A stretch of DNA of 64,000 bases from Adenanthera pavonina (Eukaryota > Streptophyta > Magnoliopsida > Fabales > Fabaceae), in contig JAIVEN010000023.1 of NCBI GenBank assembly GCA_026686845.1, positions 15,642,001 through 15,706,000 on the forward strand, written 5' to 3'. Position 1 is the first letter of the stretch; each line of letters opens with the position of its first letter. A program made the translations under genes and the position numbers. Below the pieces are notes generated by a model. That model was not told where the DNA came from, did not search any database, and worked only from the letters and a program-made list of their open reading frames with translations. Positions 50,402-61,794 of the stretch are shown piece by piece.

Positions 50402-53345
50402 CTAGATCTGTCGATGTAAAATGATATCTTTCATATATTTCAACACATAGTACCCACAATTATTATCATTAGCTTGTTTTGGACACTGAATAAAATTATA
50501 TGAATAATAGATTAATTACAATAAATGTTAATCTCAATATTTGATTGCATGTTAAATTATAAATACCTGAATACGTGCCCATTTATACAATAAGGCCGGA
50601 TCTGGTGGAGTCTTTTGGTTGTTGGGCTTACTATTGTTGATTAGCCCGCGTGCTGCTCGAAACATACTCACACCTCTGTTAAGCATTGCAAAAGAAAATT
50701 AATATAGGAAAAAGTATTGAGGTTAATAAATAGAAAAATACAAAGATACATAATATATATATATATAATTGCAGAGTCTTATTGATTTATCATCTCTAGC
50801 ATTTGTGGGCGGTACTTAGGCGGATTTCCTTTGGGATCCAAAAAATATATTTTTGGTTTCATGGGTTCAATACAAATCAGCATCCAATGATTTCTTGGAG
50901 AAAAATTTACTAGTTTTAACTAAGAAATTAAACTTAAAATAAAGCAGTCCAACATGAAAATAAGTCATTATTCAAAAGTTTAGTGATAAGTGACTCACCC
51001 CTGTATAAATGGTGCCAAGAATAACACTCGATCACCCCCCTTTGCAGTCAATGCATTAGCCACATCTTGCGACTATTTTGTGATCTTTCTCTGTGGCATC
51101 AAACCCGATGTATAAGCTGATATATCTTGTGGGTGGATGCATACAAATTTGTCTGTTAGCTGACATGGGACTAGAAGTTTTTCATACAAAAATCTAAAAT
51201 GGAAAAAAGTAATAGATTAGTATCACAGAGTCAAATGAAAGATCAAGTGGAAAACAATTCATTTATGCTAATTTCAATACTTGATGTATATGTTAATATT
51301 CTGTACCCCAAGCCATCTATAATCAATGACGAAGGACAGCATCTTATCAGTAATCAGCTCAGATACCTCCTTACCATAAGCCGCTACATCATAAGGAATG
51401 TGTATCAACAGCCACAATCCCATGGTTAATATACCATTAAGCAATTTGCGGTTTTGTAAATTTGAAACTTGAGGTTGAAGCAGTCCCTTCGGTGGTGCAG
51501 TGATTGATTCCTTCATTTGTCCCGATGCAACAATTTGCTTCCCTTTATTCTTTCTGATGGACTGTGCAACACAAGTGGTCAAGTTATTAACATAAGAACT
51601 TTTGTAATTAATGAAATATCAACTAACTTACCATTTTTTATGGAGTGATAGTAATAAGGTTCACAGGTCATGCTACAAATCCACCCACAGCCTATGCTAC
51701 CGTTTCTGCCCCCTGGGTAGGCACAGGCAACCTTGCATACTCCTCTTCGGGTAGTGCAATTGATACTCTAACATGGTTTGCAGGTAAGGGTACATTGTGA
51801 GGCATGTCCCCTGGGATATTATGTACCTGTCCTTTTGCAACAACACGTCGGGGGTTATCCAACCACAATAGACAATGTCCTATACCCTATATACCAATCA
51901 TAACATAAAAAATTATTAATATGTATAAAAAATTAACAATGAATTTAGTTAATAAGAAAAGCAATTACCTGAGGGAGATGCTCAAATGGAGGAGTACAAC
52001 TATCTTTCATACTAAGACTGACTGCAACTCCTTGAGTCCTCTGTGACGTAGCTTGTTAGACCATCAACTCCAGCTAGGCTAATCGTCTGTTCATATCATA
52101 TTGTGTTTTACATTGTTGCTGGATGATTGCCTCCAATTCAATAACCTAGCTACAACGTCTGAGTGGCGGCATTTGGTCTCAAAATAGGCCTTGTTGCTAA
52201 CACCAAACCTCATACCTCTGACACATCCAGGGTGCTCAGGGAGCTCCAACGCCTGGCTAAGTACATCCACCGTTGAGCCTTCATCACCTTCAGAGGTCTC
52301 ATTTGAAATTTTGTCCTGTGAAAATAAAATAAGTACTAAATTTTTTTGCCTAAAAAATAAGATTTCAAATTATTTTTTGAACAAAGTAATACTTACTATT
52401 TTTTTCAACAACTCTCCGAACATTCTCATTCTCAATAATCCCTTCTTTGCTTTTCCTGGATTCTAACTATAGTTCATGACGAGGTACTTTTTTCCGCTTG
52501 CATCCCTCCTTTGACACCTGTGTATTCACACAAACAACAATTGCTCATTCTAATAAATTTAAGTATTAACAAATATAAGATATAAATGCACTTACCAACT
52601 TCTTCTCTACTCCAGAATACCCCAGATGACCGGCTCTATAAGGGTACAATTGACTCTTTGCTCTTTGACTATTTACTTTGCTTAATTTCTGAAAAAAAAA
52701 ATTTAGTACTCAAATCAAACAATTATAAACAAAGAGTAATAGAATATATTTAATTATTAATAGGAAAACATGGTTTACCTTGAACTTTTCTTGATGTCGT
52801 TGATCAATAAAACCATCCCGGTATTCCTGTTTTATGTAGATTGCAAATTCAGCGGGTGGATGCTCAATGATGTTGCCAGCTTCATCTTTCATAAAGTGCT
52901 TAGTCAAGATATATCAGAAATTATGCATCTATATTCCTGCCTTTTGATATATATACCCTCTATGGCTCTCGTCAACATTAAAAGCAAACTATAAAACAAA
53001 ATACTCAAATTAATTATAAGTTTGCATGCATCTATTAAAAAAAATAATGCATCTAACTACTATAATTAATTACCACAATATCTTGGAAAACTAAGTCCTT
53101 CACAGCAAAGGGGACATTCCTCCAATCATCTCATTCTAGATGGCTGATAGGCACTTTCAACTTTGCCGCCACTCCGACATAGCTACTTAACTTCTGCCCA
53201 ACTTCATTCATTGGATGATTTTTGTAATTCCATTCCACATAGATCTTGTTTCCAATATCTCTCGCATGGTAAACCTCTTTCAATATTGTCAAACCACGTG
53301 CTTTGCCATCTCTCCTCGTAATGTCATATCCTTAGCCATATTTAC
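50402..53345 (-). pseudogene. CACTA second gene: Transposase_24-like region plus Ulp1-type (C48) protease domain
   Basis: Minus strand, several decayed exons. The N-terminal part (53345-53080) reads GKARGLTILKEVYHARDIGN, VEWNYKNHPMNEVGQKLSSY and KVPISHLE(stop)DDWRNVPFAVK. Then come IIEHPPAEFAIYIKQEYRDG (about 52860-52780) and RAKSQLYPYRAGHLGY (about 52650-52600), as in plant Transposase_24 proteins. The C-terminal part has SUMO-protease features: GGDRVLFLAPFIQG, then HWMLICIEP (catalytic-type His codon 50887-50889), IYFLDP (Asp), and QCPKQANDNNCGYYVLKYMK (catalytic-type Cys codon 50456-50458), stop at 50402. The last two exons are 50675-50567 and 50485-50402. In-frame stops (for example TAG at 51073-51075 and a TGA replacing Trp in the HLE.DDW block) show it is dead. 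It lies just downstream of the transposase on the same strand. Confidence 0.8.
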
Positions 53346-53477
53346 CTGCAATAATATGCAAATAATCAAATATTGAAAAAGAAATTATATTACAAAATAA
53401 GAACATCATATTAAATAACGAAAAGAAATTAAAGGCCATCATGTTTAAATGAAACCTTTTCCTCTTCTAGTTGTACC

Positions 53478-56400
53478 CTAAATAATTCGTCCCCTCCTTT
53501 TCATGATCCAAATTTCCTCTTCGTGATCATCTCTCTTATAGAAGGAATCATGTTCAATTGAATTAATATCAAATGATGCCCTGGAGAATGGATCATCCTC
53601 AATATCTTCATCCTGTTGGTCTCCACCATCGATTAGTTTGTTGGTTAACATTACAATGGACCACCTCTTATTAGCAGGATTAGGGACATAAAACACCTGT
53701 TAAGCTTGAGATACTAAAATAAAAGGCTCATCTTTATACCACGGCTTATTAAGATCAACTAGAATGAACCCTAACTCATCAACTCTAAGGCCATTCTTGT
53801 TGTCGACCCACTTACAACCAAAAATTGGTGCTCAAAATAAGATATAATCCAACTCCCATATGTGCTCAATTACCCCGAAGTATGACATGTTTGCAAAAAT
53901 ATGGTTCCTATCTTTGGCACTAGAAATATGCATTGATTGAGCTATAAGGGTTACCCCACTATTTTGCATTGTGCTCTGATCATCCTGCTCTTTGGTATTG
54001 AATGTGTAGTCATTGATGAGATAACCAGTGTAAGAAAAGACATGCATTGATAGACCATTAGCAGACCATCTCAACCTGTCTGAAACTGAACCAGGAATCC
54101 TTTCCGACTCCGAAATAATGTGATCTCTCAACCAATCTATAAAAAGTTGATTATGTTCTCTTAATATCCAACTCTCATTCTTATTGGGGTTTACGCTTGT
54201 AAGTTTCTCTTTGTGCATTTCCACATATGGAAGAACCTCATCAGAGTTATGCAAAATATACAAGTAAGCTTGCTCCCACTGTGTCCTGGAGATGCTAACA
54301 ATTTCCATTCCCATGATCCCTTCCCTAGATGTTCTTCCCATGTGACGAGACTTAAGAAGGCCAATGTTATTGACATTGGATAAGTATTCAGTGCAAAATT
54401 CAACAACTTCTTCGACTATATACCGTTTAACAATACAACCTTCTGGTCTACTTTGATTTTTCAAATACCCTTTTAATATCTTCATGTAGTGCTTAATCGG
54501 ATACATCCATCTCATATAAGCTGGGCCACGTAATTGTGTTTCCCTAACTAGGTAAGCTGTTAGATGAACCATCATATCGAAGAAAGAAGGCGGGAAATAC
54601 ATCTCAAGCTCACATAAATTAATGATGATGTCTCTTTGCAATGCTGGCAACTTTACAGGGTCAATCACTTTATTGCAAATATATTTGAAGAAGAAACATA
54701 GTTTGGTGATTGTCCCTCGAACCTTTTTCGGCAAAATAGATCGTATGGCCATCGGCACAAAATTCTCCATCAAAACATGGCAATCATGAGACTTCAAACC
54801 TATCAACTTCAAGTCTTTCATAGAAACAAGGTTCCTAATGTTTAAGGAGTACCCCTCTGGAACTTTAACTCCATCAAGAAACTTACAAAAGCAATTTTCT
54901 CTTTTCTAGATAGAGTATATGCTGCAGGAGGTAGATAAGTACATCGTTTCCCATTTATCGGTGCCAATTCTCCTCTTATTCCTATGACAACTAAGTCTAA
55001 CCTTGCCTTCACGCTATCTTTAGTCTTCCCTGGCACATTAAGTAATGTACCAATGATGCTTTTACAAACATTTTTTCCTATATGCATGACATCAAAGAAG
55101 TGCCTCATATACAAAAACTTCTAATGTGACAATTCAAAGAAAATTGATCTTTTCTTCCACCCACTAGTCCCAATGTATCTTGCAAAAGGCTTCCCGAAAT
55201 TCTTCATCAAATCCTTTACCTTGTCAAACAATTGCTCACTACTTAATGGCAAAGGTTCCTTCCCCTCTTCTAAATTCTCATTAAAGGCTTGTCTCCACCA
55301 TCTGTAATGATGTCCTGGAGGCAAAAATCTACAATGTCCAAGGAAGACAAATTTCCCCCCATGCTCCAACCGTGTAGAATGTATGCATTCTTCGCATATA
55401 GGGCATCCAAACTCTCCTTTGATACTATACCCTAACAAATTATCATACGCTAGAAAATCGTTGATTGTACCAAACAACATAGCTCTCAACTTGAATGTCT
55501 CTTCGCTATATCTATCATATACCTCCACACCCTTCTCCCATATTAGCTTTAAATCTTCAATTAGTGGAGCCAAATATACATCTATATCATTTCCAAGTTG
55601 CCTGGGTCCAGAAATTAGCATAGACAACATCAAAAACTTCCTCTTCATACATAGCCATGGTGGTAGGTTATAAATCACCAAAATCACAAGTCATGTACTA
55701 TGAGTACTACTCTGCATAACATGTGGATTCATTCCATCGGTAGATAATGCAAGGCGTAGGTTTCTTTCTTCTTCCCCGAAGTCTTCATATTGACTATCAA
55801 TTTTTTTCCATTGCGGAGAATCTGCAGGATATCAAAACTTTCCATATTCAATTCTTTGATCTGCATGCCACGTCAAGTGCTTTGCAATTTCTGGACTTCT
55901 GTACAAGCGTCTAAATCTGGGTATAATGGAAAAATACCATACCACCTTTGTTGGACTCGATTCTTTCTTCTTATATCGTGGGACGTTACATTTAGGACAC
56001 ATGTGTAAAGATGCACATTCTTTCCGGAATAACACATAGTCATTAGGACAAGCATGTATCCTCTCATAGCTCATCCCAATAGAACATGGCATTCATTTAG
56101 CCTCATATGTTCGGCTAGGAAGCTCATTATCCACTGGCAGCATATCCTTTAAAAGTGTAAGCAATTCTGTGAAGTTCTTATCACTCCATCCATTGCTCGC
56201 TTTCAAATTGTACAATTTCAACACAGCTGATAATATCATGAATTTAGCACAACCACAGTATAATGGCTTTTCTGCATCACTTTTCAACCTCTCAAACATC
56301 TCAGGACAATCTTGAAGTTCATCCTCAATCGCATTTGTCATCTCTTTAAGATGGTCAGCCTCGAATGTACTTGTGTTGAAATCATTCGAACCACTATACC

Positions 56401-56650
56401 CTCAAGTACTATACGTATCGTTCGTCTCACCATGCTTTGTCCAATGTGTGTAACCTTGGTCAATTCCATGACACATTAAATGACCTTTCAAGTCATATAC
56501 ACTAACTAGCTTCCCATAGCAATACTTTAAGTAAGGGCATAAAATTGTATTAGGGTTATCTGCATGCTCAACTGCAAATCCAATGAACTCTTTCACTCCA
56601 TCTCTATACTCCTTAGTTAAATGATTCACAGATATCCATGACCGATCCAT
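53478..56650 (-). pseudogene. CACTA transposase (TNP2/Transposase_21 type), decayed
   Basis: Minus strand, reading from MDRSWISVNHLTKEYRDGV (56650). Domains in order: Transpos_assoc (56650-56400), Transposase_21/TNP2 (about 56090-54860, with YFSIIPRFRRLYRSPEIAKH, GCPICEECIHSTRLEHGGK, HFFDVMHIGKNVCKSIIGTL), DUF4218 (54821-54290, with LKSHDCHVLMENFVP and CELEMYFPPSFFDMMVHL), and DUF4216 (about 53880-53640, GVIEHIWELDY and VFYVPNPANKRW). Broken by many in-frame stops: before GYSGSND, before MPCSIGM, after EYGKF, and TAG at 55121-55123 where family members have Trp. A 1-bp loss near 54885 shifts the frame. In an active element this protein cuts and joins the CACTA ends. Confidence 0.9.
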
Positions 56651-58909
56651 ACTCCTGAGATGTGTATCAATTTTGGCAGAGCCTCCCTTAGAAGCTAAGG
56701 GTGCAATAATTTTACAACATCTCACAAAATAGTTAGACTTCGTAATTATAAGTATTACCATTTTCCATCGAATCCCAAACAACCTAAGTTATATATATTT
56801 AAATATAATGATTATCACTATTCAAAAGCAATACAAGATTGAACCAATACAAAATTGAACTACAGACTTTCTAACAAGCATAGTCTATTTTTTATAGAAA
56901 AATTGGCAGTATAACAACTTCAAAATGAGAGTTTTTAGGGCTTTAAACCCTCTCTTTACATAAAAATAGCAAATTACAACAAGTTTAAATTAATCACAGT
57001 AGTAATTATGTCCCAAATAATTTCTATTCATCAAATTACTTATAATTAATAAACTAATAATGATTCATGATATTAAATATAAAATTTCAATCAATCATTT
57101 TCAATTCAAAACTTCACCCTATAACTTTGTATGAAAATGTTTCCATACTAATCAAACATTAGTCAATCGTAGCAGCAATCATTAAATACCACCATTCTGA
57201 GCAAGTTTTAAGGTAAAATCAACATACCTTATAAGCTTCCACTATATACTAAAGCTTTTAGTTTAGCAATGACACGTTCAATCTGCATTACATAAGAGTA
57301 TAAGCAAAGATCATATCCCAAAAAATTATTAATTTTCATCAATCAAAAGTAGGAATTCTGGTTTATAAATAGAGAAGACACTAAAACTCAAAAGAAAAAC
57401 CCATAAAAACATCATTGCCATAAGACTTGGTAAAAAACATTAAGCCGTGAAGGTATTCTCTTGTGCACACTTCTTGAAGCAGCAGATGATGCTTTTTATG
57501 ATCTGCTTCATATTTTTTTCATTTTTTTATAATTTCAATATCCCTTTTAAATTATAAAATAAGCAGAATATAGAACAAAGACAGGATTAAATAAAATAAA
57601 TAAATCTAAAGTATTCAGAGTTAAATTCTCTATTGCTCCCCTTAGAAGGCCAGAAACTGGATTCATAATAAAACTTTATTCAAAGGTGAGGAGAGAGTCA
57701 CAAAGCTCATCAAAGAAACGAATGCAAGGCGAACATGTCCTTGTACAACTAAACAATGTTCATATTGTCAGCTCACTTTCTCCGACATATTTATTTAAAA
57801 GTTAAGGGTCCTATGACAAGAGTTAGTAAAACAATTCATAGAAACCTAATTTGGTTAACACAAAAAGACCGACACATTGTGGAATTCTATTGACTCCCAC
57901 AACATGTGATCATCCTGCAAGCCTATAGAAATTATAAAAATCCCCCACAGCTCATTCTAAAATTAATGCAACCATAACAAGACAAAGCAACATGTGGTTA
58001 TGTTCAATCAAGAATTTTCATATTAATCAAGTCAAAACCAAACCATGATACAGCTTAGGTAGATAATATCCTCCAGTACATACCATTTCAAAATTTAACC
58101 TCAAGGACCCACGTTTTCACTTAAATAGGTACAAGACAATGTATTTATTGTTGTATTTTTATTCTTAAATGAAGGATTTTGACAGCAAATTGCACATTGA
58201 AACCCATTCGGTTCAAATCTCATTATCTAAACGAACTAATGGACCAACCATTTGAAACTCATAGCACACATGTGTGGAGGAAACACTCATACGACATGCC
58301 ATATTTTAATCATGAAACAATGAGACATATCATATTTCTGAGTATGAAAATTATAACCATAAATGGTTTTTTCTCTTTTGAACTTAAAACAAGATTTTCA
58401 TGTACACAAAAGTTAAGGGCCCAAATTTTCATGGACAAAATCAATTTCTATCTCAGTATCTATATAGCAAATTACCAAGAATTTGAACTAGGAAAGTAAA
58501 TTTTTTTCCTGTGTTCTGCCATTGGTTTTGCCTTTTTGGACCCAAATTCTTCTATGGTGTTTCTTTTGGCCCAAGTTTTTTGATTGTGTTTGAGACACAA
58601 ATACTTCTACATCAAATTATAATGATTAGTTTAAAAATTATGAAACATAAATTAAAGTAAATATTATAAAACAATTGATCAGGAGATCCATATCCGCAAC
58701 AGAGCATCTCGAGTACCGTAGTGTTGCTAAATCCATTATCAAACCCATTTTCTAGTGGGGAATCAAAGACCGAACAGAAAAAATAAGAGCAAAGGGAAAT
58801 GAACATAATGGATAAAATTTGGAAAAATAAAGGTAAGAGAAAAAACAAATCAATATCACTATCAACTAATTAGCACCGTATGAAGATAATTTTAGAAAAA
58901 ATTATGAGT
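56651..58909. other. 5' non-coding part of the CACTA element
   Basis: Between the transposase start and the subterminal repeats I see only AT-rich DNA with no convincing ORF. The element's own promoter presumably lies here or in the array to the right. Confidence 0.5.
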
Positions 58910-59076
58910 TACGATGGGAGGTACACCTACGAGAGACAATGAATCCTTCACCAGCAAGAGACAAGCTACGATGGGAGGTTCACCAGCGAGAGATGAGCTA
59001 CGATGGGAGGTTCACTAGTAAGAGATGAGCTACGATGGGAGGTTCACCAACGAGAGAGAGTGTCGATGGGAGGTAG
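58910..59076 (+). repeat. minisatellite near the right end of the CACTA element
   Basis: About four to five imperfect copies of a 33-40-bp unit, GCTACGATGGGAGGTTCACC then AGCGAGAGATGA. Unit lengths vary by a few bases. Confidence 0.85.
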
Positions 59077-59229
59077 GAACTTTCTGCAGATCTACAGAGA
59101 GGACGTTGGCGACCGTGTGGAAGGGAGGAAGAAAAAGATGACCTTTTTCAGTGAGCGGGAGCGAGGTTATTTTTTCGTGCTGGAAGTGAAAGAAATTAAA
59201 GAAGCTCACTTTAAATTTTTTTTTTATCT

Positions 59230-59457
59230 TTCATTAGCGATTTTTCAAAATAACCGCCAACTAATTATAAACTTTTCTTTGCGTTTACCATTTTAAATGC
59301 AAAGAAAAGTTTTACTTGGCGTTAATAAATTAACCGCCAATAAAATGCAATATTTCATTGGCATTTTCTAAATAACCACCAACTAAGACTTTTCTTGGCA
59401 TTTTCTAAAATAACCGCCAATGAATGGGTGCCACAGAAAGCCTATTTTGGCGTAGTG
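59230..59457. repeat. right subterminal repeat array of the CACTA element
   Basis: Alternating AACCGCCAA(C/T) and TTGGCG/CATTTTCT motifs, mirroring the left array, ending in the terminal repeat ...TTTTGGCGTAGTG. Confidence 0.85.
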
Positions 59458-60898
59458 CTTGTTATCATTTCAAAACTCAACATTCATTACCATATAACAT
59501 TGATGGCTTTATAGCTGTTCAATAAAATTTTCCCTTAAGTTTTATAAGTACCTTGTAATCATAAATAACTCCTAATACTTTTCTCCATTTTAACTACTCA
59601 ACTTGTATCCTGTGCATAATATCTCCATCAATTTCACCATCATTCTGTAAAATCGACCCCAAATATCTAAACTTTAACACTTTTGGAATGGTTTGCTCTC
59701 CAATTTTTACCTCTAAATCATTTATACCCGCCTTCTTATTAAATTTGTAATACATATATTCCGTCTTACTTCTACTCAAGCGGAAACATTTTTATTTCAA
59801 AGTGTGTCTCCACAACTCAAGTTTAGAGTTGACATCTTCTCTTGAGTCCTTAATTAAGACTATATCATCCGTGAAGAACATACACTTTGGAATTTCCTCA
59901 TGTTTATGTTCTGTTAGAACATCTAAAATCAAATCAAACAAGTACGGACTCAAGAAAGATCCTTGATGTAAACTTTTCCTTATAAGAAAATCCTTTGTTT
60001 CACCTCCAGGAGTTCTCACACATGTTAGTGCCCCCTCATATATATTATTCATGGCTCAAATATAAGTCACATGAACACCTTTCTTTTCTATTACTTTCCA
60101 CAACACATCTCTTGATACTCTATCATAGGTTTTTTCCAAATCAATGAAAATCATATGCAAATCTCTCTCTTTACTTCAGTATTTTTTAATCAAACCCCTT
60201 AATAAATAAATAGCCTTTATTCTAGATCATCTTGGCATAAATCCAAATTGATTTTTTGAAATACAAGACTCTTTTCTTAGTCTATGTTCAATCATTCTTT
60301 TCCAAAGTTTCATAGTGTAACTCATGAGTTTTATCTCTCGATAATTTGCACAATTTTGAATATCCCCCTTGTTCTTGTATATAAGCACTAGAGTACCCTT
60401 TCTCCATTCCTCTGGCATTTTCTTAGACCTTAAGATCTCGTTAAATAACTTAGTGAGTCACAAAACTTCCTTCTCTCCTAACCACTTCCAAACTTCGATA
60501 AAAATACCATCAATACCAATAACTTTACCATTATCCATTCTCTTAAGGGCTTATTTTACCTCTCCAACTCAAATCCTACGATAGAAATTTAAATTCAAAT
60601 CATCTTTGTGAGTTATTAATCCTTCTGCATCAATAGTCATACCCAATCCATCATTAAAAAATTTATAAAAGTAGCTTCCCTATCTTTCTTTGATAACATT
60701 ATTTGTAACCAAAATTTTTCTTTCCTCATTTTTAATGCATCTTACTTGGTCCAAATCTCTTGATTTTCTTTCCCTTCTCTTGACAATTTTGTAAATCTTA
60801 CGTTCATCATTCTTGGTTCCTAAATCCTGATAAAATTTCTCAAAAACTTTAGATCAAGCCCTACTCATTACTTTCTTGGTTTCCTTTTCCGCCAACCG
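59458..60898 (-). pseudogene. LINE reverse transcriptase remnant
   Basis: Minus-strand fragments, in order: a KRRERKSRDLDQVRCIKNEE region (about 60760), MPEEWRKGTLVLIYKNKGD (60418), NQFGFMPR, then LIRKSLHQGSFLSPYLFDLI and the catalytic-type FFTDDIVLI (F-T-D-D instead of the usual F/Y-A-D-D), then FRYLGSIL. Stops and frame changes between the pieces make it non-functional. The C-terminal part lies on the other side of the CACTA element. Confidence 0.88.
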
Positions 60899-61094
60899 AT
60901 GTTAAAAAAATGATATTATATATAAATATATAACGATATTGCATCTTTATATATATATATATATTAACGCTCAAATTAACCATTCATTATGTTTTTCCAC
61001 CAGTATGTAATTACTAATACTACATTTACCAGGAGTCGTCCAGCAGGCTTACATGAGTGATGAAGGGAGAGTTTTTTTATTACAAGAAATAATA

Positions 61095-61358
61095 CTCCCT
61101 CAGATCCTATATATAAGATCATTTTAACTGAATCAAGCGAATTAAGAAAGGGGGTTAAAACTAATTAACTACCTCGATTTCTCCAAAAATTTTAACCTTT
61201 TTCCAAAACTACCCTTATTTAATCTCTCTTTTTTTCTCTTTGAATACATTAAATAGGGGTATTTTTTGGAAATACATAATAAATACCACTTCGTATATTG
61301 TAAAGGATCTTATATTTAGGACCAGGACAAAAAATCCTATATATAGGACCGGAGGGAG
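61095..61358. mobile_element. Stowaway-like MITE, copy B (264 bp)
   Basis: CTCCCTCAGATCCTATATAT at the left, ATATATAGGACCGGAGGGAG at the right: near-perfect inverted ends of about 20 bp, flanked by TA on both sides (61093-61094 and 61359-61360). Confidence 0.9.
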
Positions 61359-61378
61359 TAAAGTAATTGTCAAATGAT

Positions 61379-61400
61379 GTGTGTGTGTGTGTGTGTGTGT
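61379..61400 (+). repeat. (GT)n microsatellite
   Basis: About ten to eleven uninterrupted GT units. Confidence 0.9.
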
Positions 61401-61528
61401 AGGGATATGGATTTGAAGCATGAGAGATATTTCAAAAGCTAGCTAGATTTATGAGTGAAGAGTAGGGTGTTTGGTTTGAGGCCTTATATTTCAACGGGAA
61501 TCTTCAGTCTATTTCTAATTTATTAGTA

Positions 61529-61794
61529 CTCCCTCTGGTCCTATATATAAGACTATTTTAACCGAATCACGCGAATTAAGAAAGGGAGTTAAAACTAATT
61601 AACTACCTCGATTTCTCTGAAAATTTCAACATTTTTCCAAAACTACCCTTATTTAATCTCTCTCTTTTTCTCTTTGAATACATTAAATAGGGACATTTTT
61701 TTGGAAATGATAATAATAAATACCACCTTGTATATTGTAAAAGATCTTATATTTAGGATCAAGATAAAAGATCTTATATATAGGATCAGAGGAG
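61529..61794. mobile_element. Stowaway-like MITE, copy C (266 bp)
   Basis: CTCCCTCTGGTCCTATATAT at the left and ATATATAGGATCAGAGGAG at the right, flanked by TA. About 90% alike to copy B by eye and in the same orientation, 170 bp away. Confidence 0.9.

Larger units (their letters stand above)
46925..59457 (-). mobile_element. CACTA (En/Spm) DNA transposon, 12.5 kb, complete ends
   Basis: Left end CACTACGCCAAAAAGGGCTT; right end, in reverse, CACTACGCCAAAATAGGCTT. Flanked by CTT on both sides (46922-46924 and 59458-59460), the 3-bp target duplication of CACTA elements. Subterminal regions (46925-47340 and 59230-59457) are packed with TTGGCGGTTA-type motifs in both orientations, the usual transposase-binding arrays. 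The genes inside run on the minus strand and are decayed, so it is not autonomous now, though the ends could still be mobilised by a relative. A solo LTR (47921-50277) accounts for 2.36 kb. Confidence 0.97.
46520..60910 (-). mobile_element. 5'-truncated RTE-like LINE, split by a CACTA element
   Basis: Minus-strand non-LTR retrotransposon in two pieces, 46532-46924 and 59458-60898. The 3' end reads ATTGTTGTTGTATC, the short simple repeat typical of RTE-type tails. Both outer edges carry ATGTTAAAAAAA (46520-46531 and 60899-60910), a 12-bp target-site duplication. Joined, the body is about 1.8 kb, so the 5' half is missing. The right piece holds reverse transcriptase remnants. Confidence 0.9.

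Noticed and set aside
51199..51429. 76-codon plus-strand ORF inside the CACTA element
   Set aside because: It is the opposite strand of the decayed second CACTA gene.
52191..52466. 91-codon plus-strand ORF
   Set aside because: Antisense to CACTA gene-2 sequence and broken, with no domain of its own.
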